9,014 nucleotides of DNA from Saprospiraceae bacterium (GCA_013001805.1 JABDLW010000377.1:1-9014); one strand, 5' to 3'. Shown: positions 1 through 7,373, counted from the stretch's first letter. Program-made: numbers and translations. The notes: generated from the sequence alone by a model not told the origin.

Positions 1-1407
1 GCATTGCTCTATTTGGTATCCCACTTCACGGCCAAAGGGGCCAATGCGGACACATTCTATATGGCCGGCAGGAGAGCTCCATGGACGCTGGTGTCCTATG
101 GAATGATAGGCGTGGCGATTTCCGGGATAACTTTTATTTCTGTTCCCGGAGAAGTACAAACTTCTGCTTTTTCATACTTTCAGCTGGTGATCGGCTATGC
201 CCTGGGTCTGATTTTGGTGGCATTAGTCCTGTTACCGATCTACTACAAATCCAGGGTAATTTCCATTTACTCATATTTGGAAAATCGATTTGGTTACTAC
301 ACCCACAAAAGCGGTGCACTGTTTTTTATGTTGACTCACCTTCTTGGTGCATCTTTTCGGCTTTATCTCATGGCTTTTGTACTTCAGTTAATTGCTTTTG
401 ATGCGCTAAATATTCCCTTTTTTGTAACGGTATTTATTACCATTATTTTGATTTGGCTATACACTTATAAAGGGGGTATAAAGACCATTATTTTCACGGA
501 TGTATTACAGACTACTTTTTTACTCTTAGCAATCATCTTATGCATTTACAGTGTAGCCCAACATATGCAATTATCACTTGCCGGGTTAAATAATAAAATA
601 TGGAGCAGTGAGTACTCAAAAATCTTCTATTGGTCATGGGACAGTCCCTACAACTTTTTTAAACTGGTTCTGACTGGAATGTTACTAACCATTGTGGCCA
701 ATGGACTTGATCAGGCCATTATGCAGAAACACCTGACCTGCCCCCGATTGATCGATGCTAAGAAAAACATAATCACTTTAGCCTTTGTCTTATTGATTGT
801 CAATTTAATTATCCTTTTTCTCGGAGCAGCCCTGGTACTATATGCGAGTGAATTTCAGGTAATCTTGCCCGGGCAGACGGATCAGATATATCCCCGCTTA
901 GCGGTAAATCATTTGGGTAGTGTTGCTGGAGTTGCATTTATTGTTGGCATCGCCGCTGCTGCATACTCATCAGCAGATTCTTCTTTGACCGGACTGACAA
1001 CTTCCTTTTGCGTGGATTTCCTGGGATATCAAACACATCGCGCTGATAATTCACGTGTGCGAAAATGGGTGCACCTCGGATTTTCTATTCTCATTTTTGT
1101 ATTCATCATCTTATTTCATTTAATCAATAACGAGAGTGTAGTAAGTGCTTTTATTCGCATTTCCGGATACACCGCTGGACCCTTATTAGGCCTTTTTACT
1201 TTTGGCATCATCAGCAAACGGAAAGTGCATGACCGGATCATGCCACTGGTTTGTCTCACCGCTCCCCTCTTGTCATACTTTGTGAATCGATATTCTCCTT
1301 ACTTATTTCAGGGATATCAATTGGGATATGAAATTATTGTAGTCAATGCGATCTTGACTCTAATCGGAATTTATTTATTTAGCAAAAATAGCCGCGTCAC
1401 GAAATGA
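1..1407 (+). CDS. Sodium:solute symporter (SSS family), 5'-truncated by window edge
   Basis: Inner-membrane Na+-coupled symporter of the SSS/SLC5 family, probably importing a sugar, sugar acid or similar small solute. The reading frame is open from base 1 and enters at the first cytoplasmic loop, so only about the first 20-25 residues (start codon and first membrane helix) seem to be missing. Numbering from base 1, family marks are the loop with the 'MAGRRAPW' segment, the GMIGVAISGITFISVPG helix, the hallmark GGIKTIIFTDVLQ motif at about 158-170, and the SSADS serines at about 323-327, which correspond to the Na2 sodium-site region. About a dozen hydrophobic helices follow one another to the C-terminus. 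The stop overlaps the start of the rhamnosidase by four bases (ATGA), implying translational coupling and a shared substrate pathway. Family is certain; the substrate (rhamnose or a rhamnose-containing oligosaccharide by context) is inference. Confidence 0.93.
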   Translation, partial: ALLYLVSHFTAKGANADTFYMAGRRAPWTLVSYGMIGVAISGITFISVPGEVQTSAFSYFQLVIGYALGLILVALVLLPIYYKSRVISIYSYLENRFGYYTHKSGALFFMLTHLLGASFRLYLMAFVLQLIAFDALNIPFFVTVFITIILIWLYTYKGGIKTIIFTDVLQTTFLLLAIILCIYSVAQHMQLSLAGLNNKIWSSEYSKIFYWSWDSPYNFFKLVLTGMLLTIVANGLDQAIMQKHLTCPRLIDAKKNIITLAFVLLIVNLIILFLGAALVLYASEFQVILPGQTDQIYPRLAVNHLGSVAGVAFIVGIAAAAYSSADSSLTGLTTSFCVDFLGYQTHRADNSRVRKWVHLGFSILIFVFIILFHLINNESVVSAFIRISGYTAGPLLGLFTFGIISKRKVHDRIMPLVCLTAPLLSYFVNRYSPYLFQGYQLGYEIIVVNAILTLIGIYLFSKNSRVTK

Positions 1408-2939
1408 AAGTATATATCCAGTTCATAAAATCCATGCCATTGTTTTTCATTCCTATCTTCTGTCTGAGCACTGCACCTCGTTTCATTGCAGCACAGGCTA
1501 CAGCAGAAGAAGTTTTTATGCATCCACCGCAAGATGCGAAACCCCGAGGCTACTGGATCTGGGGTCATGGCAATTTTGATTATGTACGGATCCGGGAAGA
1601 ATTAAAGGCCTTTAAGGAAAAGGGATTGGGTGGTGTTGATATTTTCGACATGGGCATTGCCGATCCATACGAAATCATTCCCGCTGGTAATGAATTTCTT
1701 GGTGAAACGATGCTGGACGGTATCGCATTTGCTTTGAAGGAAGCTGAAAAATTAGACCTGGCTATGGGATTTTCCGTATCCAATGGCTGGAATGCCGGAG
1801 GATCCTGGACTGAACCTGACGAAATGATCATGCGACTCTTATTTTGGAAGGATACCCTAAATGGTCCGGTAAAAATCAGTAAAATCGGATTTCCCGAATT
1901 GCCTACAACATTCTTGAAACCCTACGGCAGCTTTGAACTGTTTCCGCAAATCAAAAAAGATGGTCTTCCGGAATATTATGATGAGGTCGCGTTGGTAGCC
2001 TATCCGCTTAAGGAGGACAGTTTAATTACTGACCCTGATAAAATCATTCACTTCGATATTAGTCAAATTCAAGGCAATAAAGTCAATCTTGATCTTCCCG
2101 AGGGACAGTGGGTTCTGTCCAGAGCCGTCGTGAGTCCATTGGGACAAAAAATGTGGATGCGCAGTGACAATACCAAGGGATTCATAATGGATCACTATTC
2201 GAAAAAGGCCACCAAACATCACTTCGAACATGTCATTGGTAAATTAGAGCAAAGGGTGGGTGATTTAAACCAGACGGCACTGGAACGCTTATATCTCTGT
2301 AGTTTTGAAGCCGAAGATTATATTATCTGGAGTCCGGAACTGCAAGAAGAATTCTTTCGGCAACATGGTTACGAAATCGAACCCTACATCCCTGTTTTTG
2401 CAGGACAACAGATAATAAACCAGGAGACTACTCAGCGCTTTTTGCATGATTACCGGTCCACTGTTTCTGAGATGTTTGTCAACAATCATTACCGGCAAGC
2501 GCGATCCATCTGCCATGAACATGGCGTCCTGCTCGCTTCCGAATCCGGAGGACCCGGCCCACCTTTACATTACGTGCCCACGGAAGACCTTAAGGCTCTG
2601 GGCGCTGTTGATATTATGCGGGGTGAATTTTGGAACCGGAAGCCCCGGTATTTTGACAAAAATGGCAATGATCTGGTGCAGGTCGTACGAAATATCGCCA
2701 GTGCGGCTCACATTTATGGCCATAAGATTGTCGAAATGGAATCCTTCAGCAGCCACCAGAAACATTGGCAGGAAACTCCGCTGGAGTTAAAGAAAATCGC
2801 TGACAATGCTTTTTGTGAAGGCATGACCCGTGTCATTTACCACACCATGCCCCATAGTCCCCAGGAAGCCGGCGTACCAGGATGGAGTTATCAGGCGGGT
2901 ACCCACATTTCCCCGAAGATGACATGGTGGGACTTCTAA
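1404..2939 (+). CDS. Alpha-L-rhamnosidase, GH106-like, N-terminal part of a frame-broken gene
   Basis: Secreted glycoside hydrolase expected to cleave terminal alpha-L-rhamnose from plant or algal polysaccharides. Residues 1 to about 30 form a Sec signal peptide (MKVYIQF..., hydrophobic core, small residues at IAAQA), so it acts in the periplasm or at the surface. The following mature region, starting near 'HPPQDAKPRGYWIWGHGN', reads as the N-terminal and TIM-barrel portion of GH106. Acidic candidates for catalysis or metal binding are E380 (SESGGPGPP), E408 (GEFW) and E444/E446 (VEMESF); which are catalytic cannot be settled here. The segment FCEGMTRVIYHTMPHSP, then GTHISPKMTWWDF, is the typical end of the GH106 barrel, but the frame closes at TAA 2937-2939, about half the usual length. 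Homology resumes at once in another frame (2938 onward). The start overlaps the symporter stop as ATGA; no Shine-Dalgarno is seen. Joined, the protein would be about 1,008 residues, normal for GH106. Confidence 0.88.
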   Translation: MKVYIQFIKSMPLFFIPIFCLSTAPRFIAAQATAEEVFMHPPQDAKPRGYWIWGHGNFDYVRIREELKAFKEKGLGGVDIFDMGIADPYEIIPAGNEFLGETMLDGIAFALKEAEKLDLAMGFSVSNGWNAGGSWTEPDEMIMRLLFWKDTLNGPVKISKIGFPELPTTFLKPYGSFELFPQIKKDGLPEYYDEVALVAYPLKEDSLITDPDKIIHFDISQIQGNKVNLDLPEGQWVLSRAVVSPLGQKMWMRSDNTKGFIMDHYSKKATKHHFEHVIGKLEQRVGDLNQTALERLYLCSFEAEDYIIWSPELQEEFFRQHGYEIEPYIPVFAGQQIINQETTQRFLHDYRSTVSEMFVNNHYRQARSICHEHGVLLASESGGPGPPLHYVPTEDLKALGAVDIMRGEFWNRKPRYFDKNGNDLVQVVRNIASAAHIYGHKIVEMESFSSHQKHWQETPLELKKIADNAFCEGMTRVIYHTMPHSPQEAGVPGWSYQAGTHISPKMTWWDF

Positions 2940-2941
2940 GC
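2931..2941 (+). other. Frame break inside the GH106 rhamnosidase gene
   Basis: The reading frame of the N-terminal half ends in GAC TTC TAA, while the shifted frame carries on directly as AAG CCC TTT CAC GAC (K-P-F-H-D-Y-I-A-R). That is the expected GH106 continuation after the WW motif. The simplest repair restores a TC lost from a TCTC run, giving W-W-D-F-S-K-P-F; removing one T from the TT gives W-W-D-S-K-P-F instead. Family spacing of about three residues between WW and K (from memory) favours the 2-nt loss. A sequencing or assembly error, a recent mutation, and +1 recoding (GGTGGG stands two bases before TTC TAA) are all compatible with what is visible. Confidence 0.8.
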
Positions 2942-2994
2942 CCTTTCACGACTACATTGCCCGCACCAGTGCTTTATTACAACATGGCAATTTT

Positions 2995-4431
2995 GTGGCA
3001 GATGTAGCCTATTACTACGGCGAACAAATTCCCAAATTTGCTTCGGGCTCAAAATACATTCGGAAAACTTTGGGTAAGGGGTATGATTATGACGATATCA
3101 ATAAAGAAGTCCTTTTACAGAGCACGGTCACTGATGCCGGGCACCTGCAACTTCCCAGTGGGATGACGTATCAACTTTTGGTCCTGCCGCAAGATGATGC
3201 ACAAATGAGTCTTGAGGTGTTGCAGAAAATCGAATATTTACTGGAAAATGGAGCCACCATTTTAGGAGATAAACCGAAATCGGTATTGGGACTGAAAGAC
3301 TATGCGGAGAGAAATGCTCAACTGGCACAACGGGCGGATAAAATTTGGAACGTGAAAGGTGAAAAACAAATGATAAGGCATGGCCGTGGAACGCTATTTA
3401 CCGGTCATACTGAAAAAGAAATATTGCTGGCAAAAGGTATTGTGCCTGATTTTCAATATACCTCTCGCGAGCATGTCAATCTGGATTATATTCACCGCCA
3501 AACTGCAACGGAGGATGTCTATTTCATTCGAAACCAAGATTCACTTGCAATTGATGTGCTGGTTTCTTTACGGGTGACCGGTGCAGCACCTTATACCTTT
3601 GATCCGGAACACGGTACCATAGACCCTGTATTAACCTTTTCCTTCAGCGACAATCATATCTCTTTACCGCTGCAAATGGAACCCTGGGGTTCAGTATTTA
3701 TTGTCCTTAAACATGATCAGAAGCCGCTGAGATCTGTCGTATCGATTACTAAGAATGGACAAAATATTCCGGATGATGTCGCCACTTCATTATCCTTGGA
3801 TGGAGAGGGAGGTCTATTTTTCAAGGCCTCACAGCCGGGAAGCTACACGATTACTTATGCAGACAATAATTATGAGACCTTAAATTACTCAACACCGCAG
3901 GAAAAACAAATATTAAATGATTCCTGGGATGTACATTTTCCTCATGGCTGGGGTTTTGAACCCATTCAGCACTTCGATTCTTTAATTAACTGGGTAGATC
4001 ACGCTGTTCCTGAACTCTCCATTTTCAGTGGGTCAGCCACCTATAAAAAATCTTTTATCCTCGACAAGGAGTTTCTAAGCGATGGCGTATCCTACGTGCT
4101 TGATCTTGGTACTGTTGGAGAGGTGGCACAGGTATTCCTCAATGGTCATGAAGTTGGAACCAAAGTGTTTCCGCCTTTTAAATTCGATATTACCGGATTA
4201 TTAAGAACAGGACACAATCATTTGTCCATTGCTGTAGCCAATACCTGGCTGAATCAATTAATTGGTGAAGCGCAGAAACCTTTGCACCAGCAACGCACCA
4301 GAAGCAACTTAAGTGGAAGTAAAGCGGATCTAACGAAAAGGCCATGGAGTAATTATAAACCCCAGGCATCGGGCTTAATAGGACCAGTAATTATTTCCGG
4401 TCAAACAAAATATCGCCTGCCGCGGGAGTAA
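2995..4431 (+). CDS. Alpha-L-rhamnosidase, GH106-like, C-terminal part (in shifted frame)
   Basis: Continuation of the rhamnosidase. The first possible start in this frame is GTG 2995, but protein-level continuity extends back to about 2938, and the stretch has no signal peptide or ribosome site. It is therefore best read as the second half of one gene, not an independent protein. It begins with YYYGEQIPKFA, includes a Rossmann-like segment (LPSGMTYQLLVLPQDD...) resembling the beta-galactosidase-trimerisation-like part seen after GH barrels, then beta-rich modules. The last ~130 residues form a galactose-binding-like jelly roll: GSATYKKSF, then YVLDLGTVGEVAQVFLNG and VGTKVFPPFKFDITGLL, then NHLSIAVANTW. 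The C-terminus PQASGLIGPVIISG is typical for GH106. No further stops or shifts occur, so the lesion is young or artefactual. Translated alone it would lack most of the catalytic barrel and be inactive. Confidence 0.85.
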   Translation: MADVAYYYGEQIPKFASGSKYIRKTLGKGYDYDDINKEVLLQSTVTDAGHLQLPSGMTYQLLVLPQDDAQMSLEVLQKIEYLLENGATILGDKPKSVLGLKDYAERNAQLAQRADKIWNVKGEKQMIRHGRGTLFTGHTEKEILLAKGIVPDFQYTSREHVNLDYIHRQTATEDVYFIRNQDSLAIDVLVSLRVTGAAPYTFDPEHGTIDPVLTFSFSDNHISLPLQMEPWGSVFIVLKHDQKPLRSVVSITKNGQNIPDDVATSLSLDGEGGLFFKASQPGSYTITYADNNYETLNYSTPQEKQILNDSWDVHFPHGWGFEPIQHFDSLINWVDHAVPELSIFSGSATYKKSFILDKEFLSDGVSYVLDLGTVGEVAQVFLNGHEVGTKVFPPFKFDITGLLRTGHNHLSIAVANTWLNQLIGEAQKPLHQQRTRSNLSGSKADLTKRPWSNYKPQASGLIGPVIISGQTKYRLPRE

Positions 4432-4690
4432 GACATGGCTAAAATCTCACAAGGGCACCTTTAATTACCCCGTTCTTGGTCTGAACGCTACCGATAAGAG
4501 GGTGGCTGGACGGATCTTTTAAATTAAATTGGGGAATTAAATCAAAGACACTTTATCAATACTTCGTGAGCTTAACGTAATGATCTAATCCAGCTTTGCT
4601 AAGCATTGTAAATGAGATTTCGAAATCAAAGTATGGATAAAATGGAAAGATTGAAAAAACTAAAACCAATGATAATCAATGCCACGTAAC

Positions 4691-4911
4691 GCAAGAGCAG
4701 CGACCGGACCAAAGACCTTTGTAAAAGGTCTCATTCCAGCCTAGTGGTTCGCACGCGAGTGTTCTTGAGCGATCCGGTTGCAATGCAAACGGGCGAGGTG
4801 CAGTGCACCTCGAAGTGAAAAGAACCGCGTGCAGCGGAAGGGGAGCCTATTGTCCCGTATAAGTTTGCCCCGTCCATCTGGCTGGCCAAGCCGGACAGGC
4901 TGGAGGCGAAA
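4691..4911. other. GC-rich island with nested inverted repeats; candidate structured RNA or mobile non-coding element
   Basis: Base-by-base reading shows several perfect or near-perfect stems. AGACCTTT 4713-4720 pairs with AAAGGTCT 4724-4731 (3-nt loop). GCACGCG 4751-4757 plus GTTCTT 4761-4766 pair with AAGAAC 4820-4825 and CGCGTGC 4826-4832, a 13-bp helix with a 3-nt bulge. Inside that helix sit TTGC 4778-4781/GCAA 4785-4788 and CGAGGTGC 4794-4801/GCACCTCG 4805-4812. A further arm is GTCC 4872-4875 with GGAC 4893-4896, containing GGCT 4880-4883/AGCC 4889-4892. A multibranched fold closed by a long helix is what a structured RNA, retro-element RNA or hairpin-type mobile DNA would show. I recognise no known family: it lacks obvious RNase P, tmRNA, SRP or group II domain V cores. 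Strand and boundaries are unknown. Confidence 0.45.
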
Positions 4912-5091
4912 AAAGAATTATAAATGAGAATGACATGTATTCTCCTCTACTAAGTACACGAACTATTATTTATTAAACAGTGCAAATAAGAATAAAGGCT
5001 CACCGCAAAAAATAGTACATACTATCAAGGAATACAAAAGGCTGAAAATATCCGGATTCTCATCCAGAGAGAACTCAACAGAACTACGAAT

Positions 5092-5120
5092 GATGGCTCC
5101 GGATCAGATCCAGAGCCATC
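5092..5120 (-). terminator. Hairpin beyond the 3' end of the minus-strand gene, possible terminator
   Basis: GATGGCTC 5092-5099 pairs with GAGCCATC 5113-5120. After a single C-A mismatch, GGAT 5101-5104 pairs with ATCC 5108-5111 around a CAG loop. The stem lies about 50 bases past the stop of the small minus-strand gene. The following bases are T-rich but without a clean T run on either strand (plus side CATTCCATTTTCT), so it could be a weak or bidirectional terminator, or only a 3'-end stabiliser. Confidence 0.45.
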
Positions 5121-5169
5121 TCATTCCATTTTCTATTGACTGGCAAAGGGTAGAAAAGTCGACACCGAC

Positions 5170-5544
5170 TTATTTCATGGACTTCCTCTTACCCTTTAAT
5201 GCATAAGTTCCTTCATCAGATTGGGCTTCGCCGGTAAAATTATCGCCATCGAAATTTAATAGCACATCCACATCCGCTCCCTCAACGTTTATGTTAAACT
5301 TCACCTGATTATCTTCAACTACCACACTGTTTCCCTTGATCTTACTATAATTGACAGACAACGTGACCATAAAATCATCTTCAGACTTGTCAATAATGAT
5401 TTCACCTGAAGCATATTCCGGAGCAGTGTTGGTGGCCTGGTATTTCCAGGTGCCCACAACCCCATCCGATACCAGGAAAGATTGAAATACGAAAAGAGCT
5501 GAAAGTATGAGTAGTGACTTAATGCTTACCGCTAGTATTTTCAT
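5170..5544 (-). CDS. Small secreted beta-rich hypothetical protein
   Basis: A 124-residue protein when started at the ATG at 5542-5544. An in-frame start further upstream (5595) would add 17 residues in front of an otherwise classic signal peptide, so the inner start is preferred. Residues 1 to about 26 (MKILAVSIKSLLILSALFVF...) form a Sec signal peptide with no lipobox cysteine. The mature part opens with GVVGTWKYQA, then alternates short polar and hydrophobic strands (GEIIIDKSEDDF, VKFNINVEGADVDVLLNFDGDNFTGEAQ) and ends in a basic GKRKSMK tail. The 'GTW ... G.I ... G..F.G' rhythm resembles small lipocalin-like or calycin-like barrels often found near glycan-degradation genes in Bacteroidota; that likeness is by eye only. 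No catalytic motif is visible. It faces opposite to every other gene in the window, so it has its own promoter, for which no convincing consensus was found. Function unknown; periplasmic location likely. Confidence 0.78.
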   Translation of the reverse strand: MKILAVSIKSLLILSALFVFQSFLVSDGVVGTWKYQATNTAPEYASGEIIIDKSEDDFMVTLSVNYSKIKGNSVVVEDNQVKFNINVEGADVDVLLNFDGDNFTGEAQSDEGTYALKGKRKSMK

Positions 5545-5948
5545 AGTAGAAAAGATTATTTTAACCCAATGTAGTCCGAAATTTTCGAAGCTCAAAATTC
5601 ATTTTTGTTAAAATCAATTCGATTACCCGGGAGACTCCCGCATAGAAAAACTTGAGTGCGTTGGTGGAGTCATTGTGAGCCCAGGCATGCAAAATTACCG
5701 GAGTGTAGCTTTAGGCTATCTCTATTTACCTCTGAATGAGGAAAAATTTAATACGATGCGAGCAAGATAAGGCAGGAGGAAGAAAGATATCCGTAGCTAT
5801 CTGAATGACCCGTCTGCTGTAGCATGCCAGGCAGGCGATCAAGGCAGTATGGTGAAGCATATTATTTAATAAATTTTCAACGAAAATTGTTTTTACCATG
5901 AATGGGGTTGATAGAGGTACCCTTTAATTACTTTATCTTAGGATCAAC
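5545..5948. other. Divergent intergenic region, no gene supported
   Basis: This spacer separates the minus-strand gene from the plus-strand permease, so promoters for both should lie here. A small perfect hairpin CGGGA 5628-5632/TCCCG 5636-5640 is present. Positions about 5740-5830 hold a stretch with mixed purine runs (GCAAGATAAGGCAGGAGGAA) followed by short palindromes such as TGCCAGGCA near 5825. It does not continue as an open frame on either strand beyond about 20-25 codons and may be a decayed repeat or gene remnant. No Bacteroidota TAnnTTTG -7 box with a proper -33 TTTG partner is seen; the closest, on the minus strand at 5600-5593 (GAATTTTG), lacks correct spacing. Confidence 0.55.
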
Positions 5949-7373
5949 ATGTTACCACCAGTGAGTGAACGAAAACAAACGATTGCCTTCAAACTGGGTT
6001 TCTGTATCCTGGTAGCACTGGTATTGTGGCCAATGGCTGGCTGGTTCGCGATGGATATTAGGGGCTGGCATATCTTTTCTGTTTTCATCGCAGTAATTGT
6101 CAGCTTTATCGTTCGGCCTTACCCCATGGGTATGACGGTATTGATCGGGCTCATGGTCCTGGTTACCTCGGGGACCATTTCCATAAAAGAGTCTTTATCG
6201 GGTTTTGGAGACGCAACTGTCTGGCTGGTTATTGCTGCTTTTTTACTAGCCGCGGCAGTTATAAATACCGGATTTGGCCTCCGTGTTGCTCTCCTCTTAT
6301 TGGTCAGACTTGGGAAGTCAATGCAGGGATTAGCCTATGCCATTTGTGGCTCTGAGTTTCTCCTTGGTTCCGTCATTCCCTCTAACACGGCCCGGGGTGG
6401 AGGATTGCATGCGCCCATCGTAGATTCACTGGCGAGGTCAATGGAAGAAGGAACAGATAAACCGGCACTTGCCGGCCGCTATTTAAGCCTGGTGGGAAGT
6501 CATGCCAATCTAATCGTTGCCTCCATGTTTATGACCGGCATGGCCGCCAATCCACTAGTCAGCAAAGCAGCCCGGGAAGTATTTGATTTGGATTTTGGTT
6601 GGGGAACCTGGCTTTTGGGGAGCATCATACCGGGTTTGCTATCGCTGCTTATCTTACCCAAAGTCCTCTACTATTTTGCACCGCCCACTTTTTCCGATAG
6701 CACAGCTGCCCGAACGCTGGCAAAAAAAAGGCTAAATGATTGTGGTCCTATGCAATGGAGGGAAAAAGTGATGCTGGTAGTTTTGGTTTCGATGCTGATA
6801 CTTTGGAGCACGCAATTCCTACATGGCCTAAGCACTACTTTAATTGCCTGGCTGGGTGTCATTGTTCTGCTTTTAAGCAACACCCAAACCTGGCAAGATA
6901 TCATTAGCAATGATCTGGCCTGGGATACCCTTATTTGGTTGGGAGGTTTATTAACCATGGCCAACATGTTGGCTGAATATGGGTTTATCTCCTGGTTTGT
7001 CGACACCGTTAAGAATCTGACATCAAATGCATCCGGACTTGGGGTGATCATAAGTCTGGGTCTTTTCTATTTTTATTCCATGTATGCATTTTCTATGTTA
7101 ACTGCCCATATCGCAGCCATGGTTATTCCTTTTTTATCGGTTTGTGCCGCTACCAATGCTCCTCCCATGATTGCAGTGGCCGTTTTTGCTTATTTTTCAT
7201 GTCTATGCGGTTGCACGACCAACTATTCTTCGGGACCGGTGATTATTTATTTCGGCCTGGGCTACGAAAAAGCTGGTCGCTGGTTTAAGATCGGTTTTGT
7301 CATTTCCCTAATACACATTGTGGTGTGGCTCGGCAGTGGTTTACTTTGGTGGAAAATACTAGGCTGGTGGTAA
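5949..7373 (+). CDS. DASS/SLC13-family anion permease (CitT-like dicarboxylate transporter)
   Basis: A 474-residue polytopic inner-membrane protein of the divalent anion:Na+ symporter / CitT group, close to the usual ~470-490 residues. The two family hairpin motifs are both present: SNTARGGG at 145-152 and the repeat-related CTTNYSSGPV at 422-431, where serine-asparagine-threonine residues form the substrate and sodium sites. The RGGG after SNTA and the 'GPVIIYFGLGY' continuation favour the 2-oxoglutarate/malate translocator and CitT branch over ArsB or sulfate permeases. About 11-13 hydrophobic segments are seen, starting with FKLGFCILVALVLWPMAGW. The ATG is preceded by AGGA at 5940-5943, a reasonable Shine-Dalgarno and one of the few here. 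It starts a plus-strand run with the FG-GAP lipoprotein 68 bases on. Likely substrates are di- or tricarboxylates (malate, 2-oxoglutarate, tartrate-like acids, or a sugar-derived acid); the exact one cannot be read from sequence. Confidence 0.92.
   Translation: MLPPVSERKQTIAFKLGFCILVALVLWPMAGWFAMDIRGWHIFSVFIAVIVSFIVRPYPMGMTVLIGLMVLVTSGTISIKESLSGFGDATVWLVIAAFLLAAAVINTGFGLRVALLLLVRLGKSMQGLAYAICGSEFLLGSVIPSNTARGGGLHAPIVDSLARSMEEGTDKPALAGRYLSLVGSHANLIVASMFMTGMAANPLVSKAAREVFDLDFGWGTWLLGSIIPGLLSLLILPKVLYYFAPPTFSDSTAARTLAKKRLNDCGPMQWREKVMLVVLVSMLILWSTQFLHGLSTTLIAWLGVIVLLLSNTQTWQDIISNDLAWDTLIWLGGLLTMANMLAEYGFISWFVDTVKNLTSNASGLGVIISLGLFYFYSMYAFSMLTAHIAAMVIPFLSVCAATNAPPMIAVAVFAYFSCLCGCTTNYSSGPVIIYFGLGYEKAGRWFKIGFVISLIHIVVWLGSGLLWWKILGWW

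Larger units (their letters stand above)
4432..5169. other. Gene-free spacer between rhamnosidase and the minus-strand gene
   Basis: No protein gene is supported here. The first part (4432-4690) is AT-rich and degenerate-looking, with only tiny open frames such as 17 codons from about 4633. The middle (4691-4911) is an abrupt GC-rich, hairpin-dense island described separately. The last part (about 4912-5091) is again AT-rich with nothing recognisable. A compact hairpin at 5092-5120 precedes the end of the minus-strand gene. No tRNA, terminal inverted repeats of an insertion sequence, or transposase remnant could be identified. GC in 60-base lines moves from about 27-35% to 55-57% and back to about 30%. 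Confidence 0.7.

Noticed and set aside
4461..4540. Long-range complementarity TTAATT-A-CCCC with GGGGAATTAA as a terminator after the rhamnosidase
   Set aside because: The stem is bulged, the loop is about 59 bases, and it is AT-rich on one half; not convincing as an intrinsic terminator.
4633..4690. Mini-ORF of 17 codons starting ATGGATAAAATGG
   Set aside because: Too short, no ribosome site, and lysine-rich composition simply reflects the local A-rich DNA.
4743..4919. Open run of about 58 codons on the minus strand across the GC-rich island
   Set aside because: It has no ATG, is basic and cysteine/arginine-rich in the way of shadow frames in GC-rich DNA, and the inverted-repeat structure explains the sequence better.
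5545..5595. Earlier start (5595) for the minus-strand secreted protein
   Set aside because: It would place 17 extra residues, including mixed polar ones, before a canonical MKILAV-type signal peptide; the inner ATG at 5544 is more credible.
5593..5617. Bacteroidota-type promoter (GAATTTTG with an upstream TTG) for the minus-strand gene
   Set aside because: The -7-like box has a wrong first base and the 14-base gap to the TTG is shorter than the roughly 19-21 bases expected.
6671..7051. A 126-codon open frame on the minus strand
   Set aside because: It is antisense to the DASS permease, whose membrane segments and motifs account for the region.
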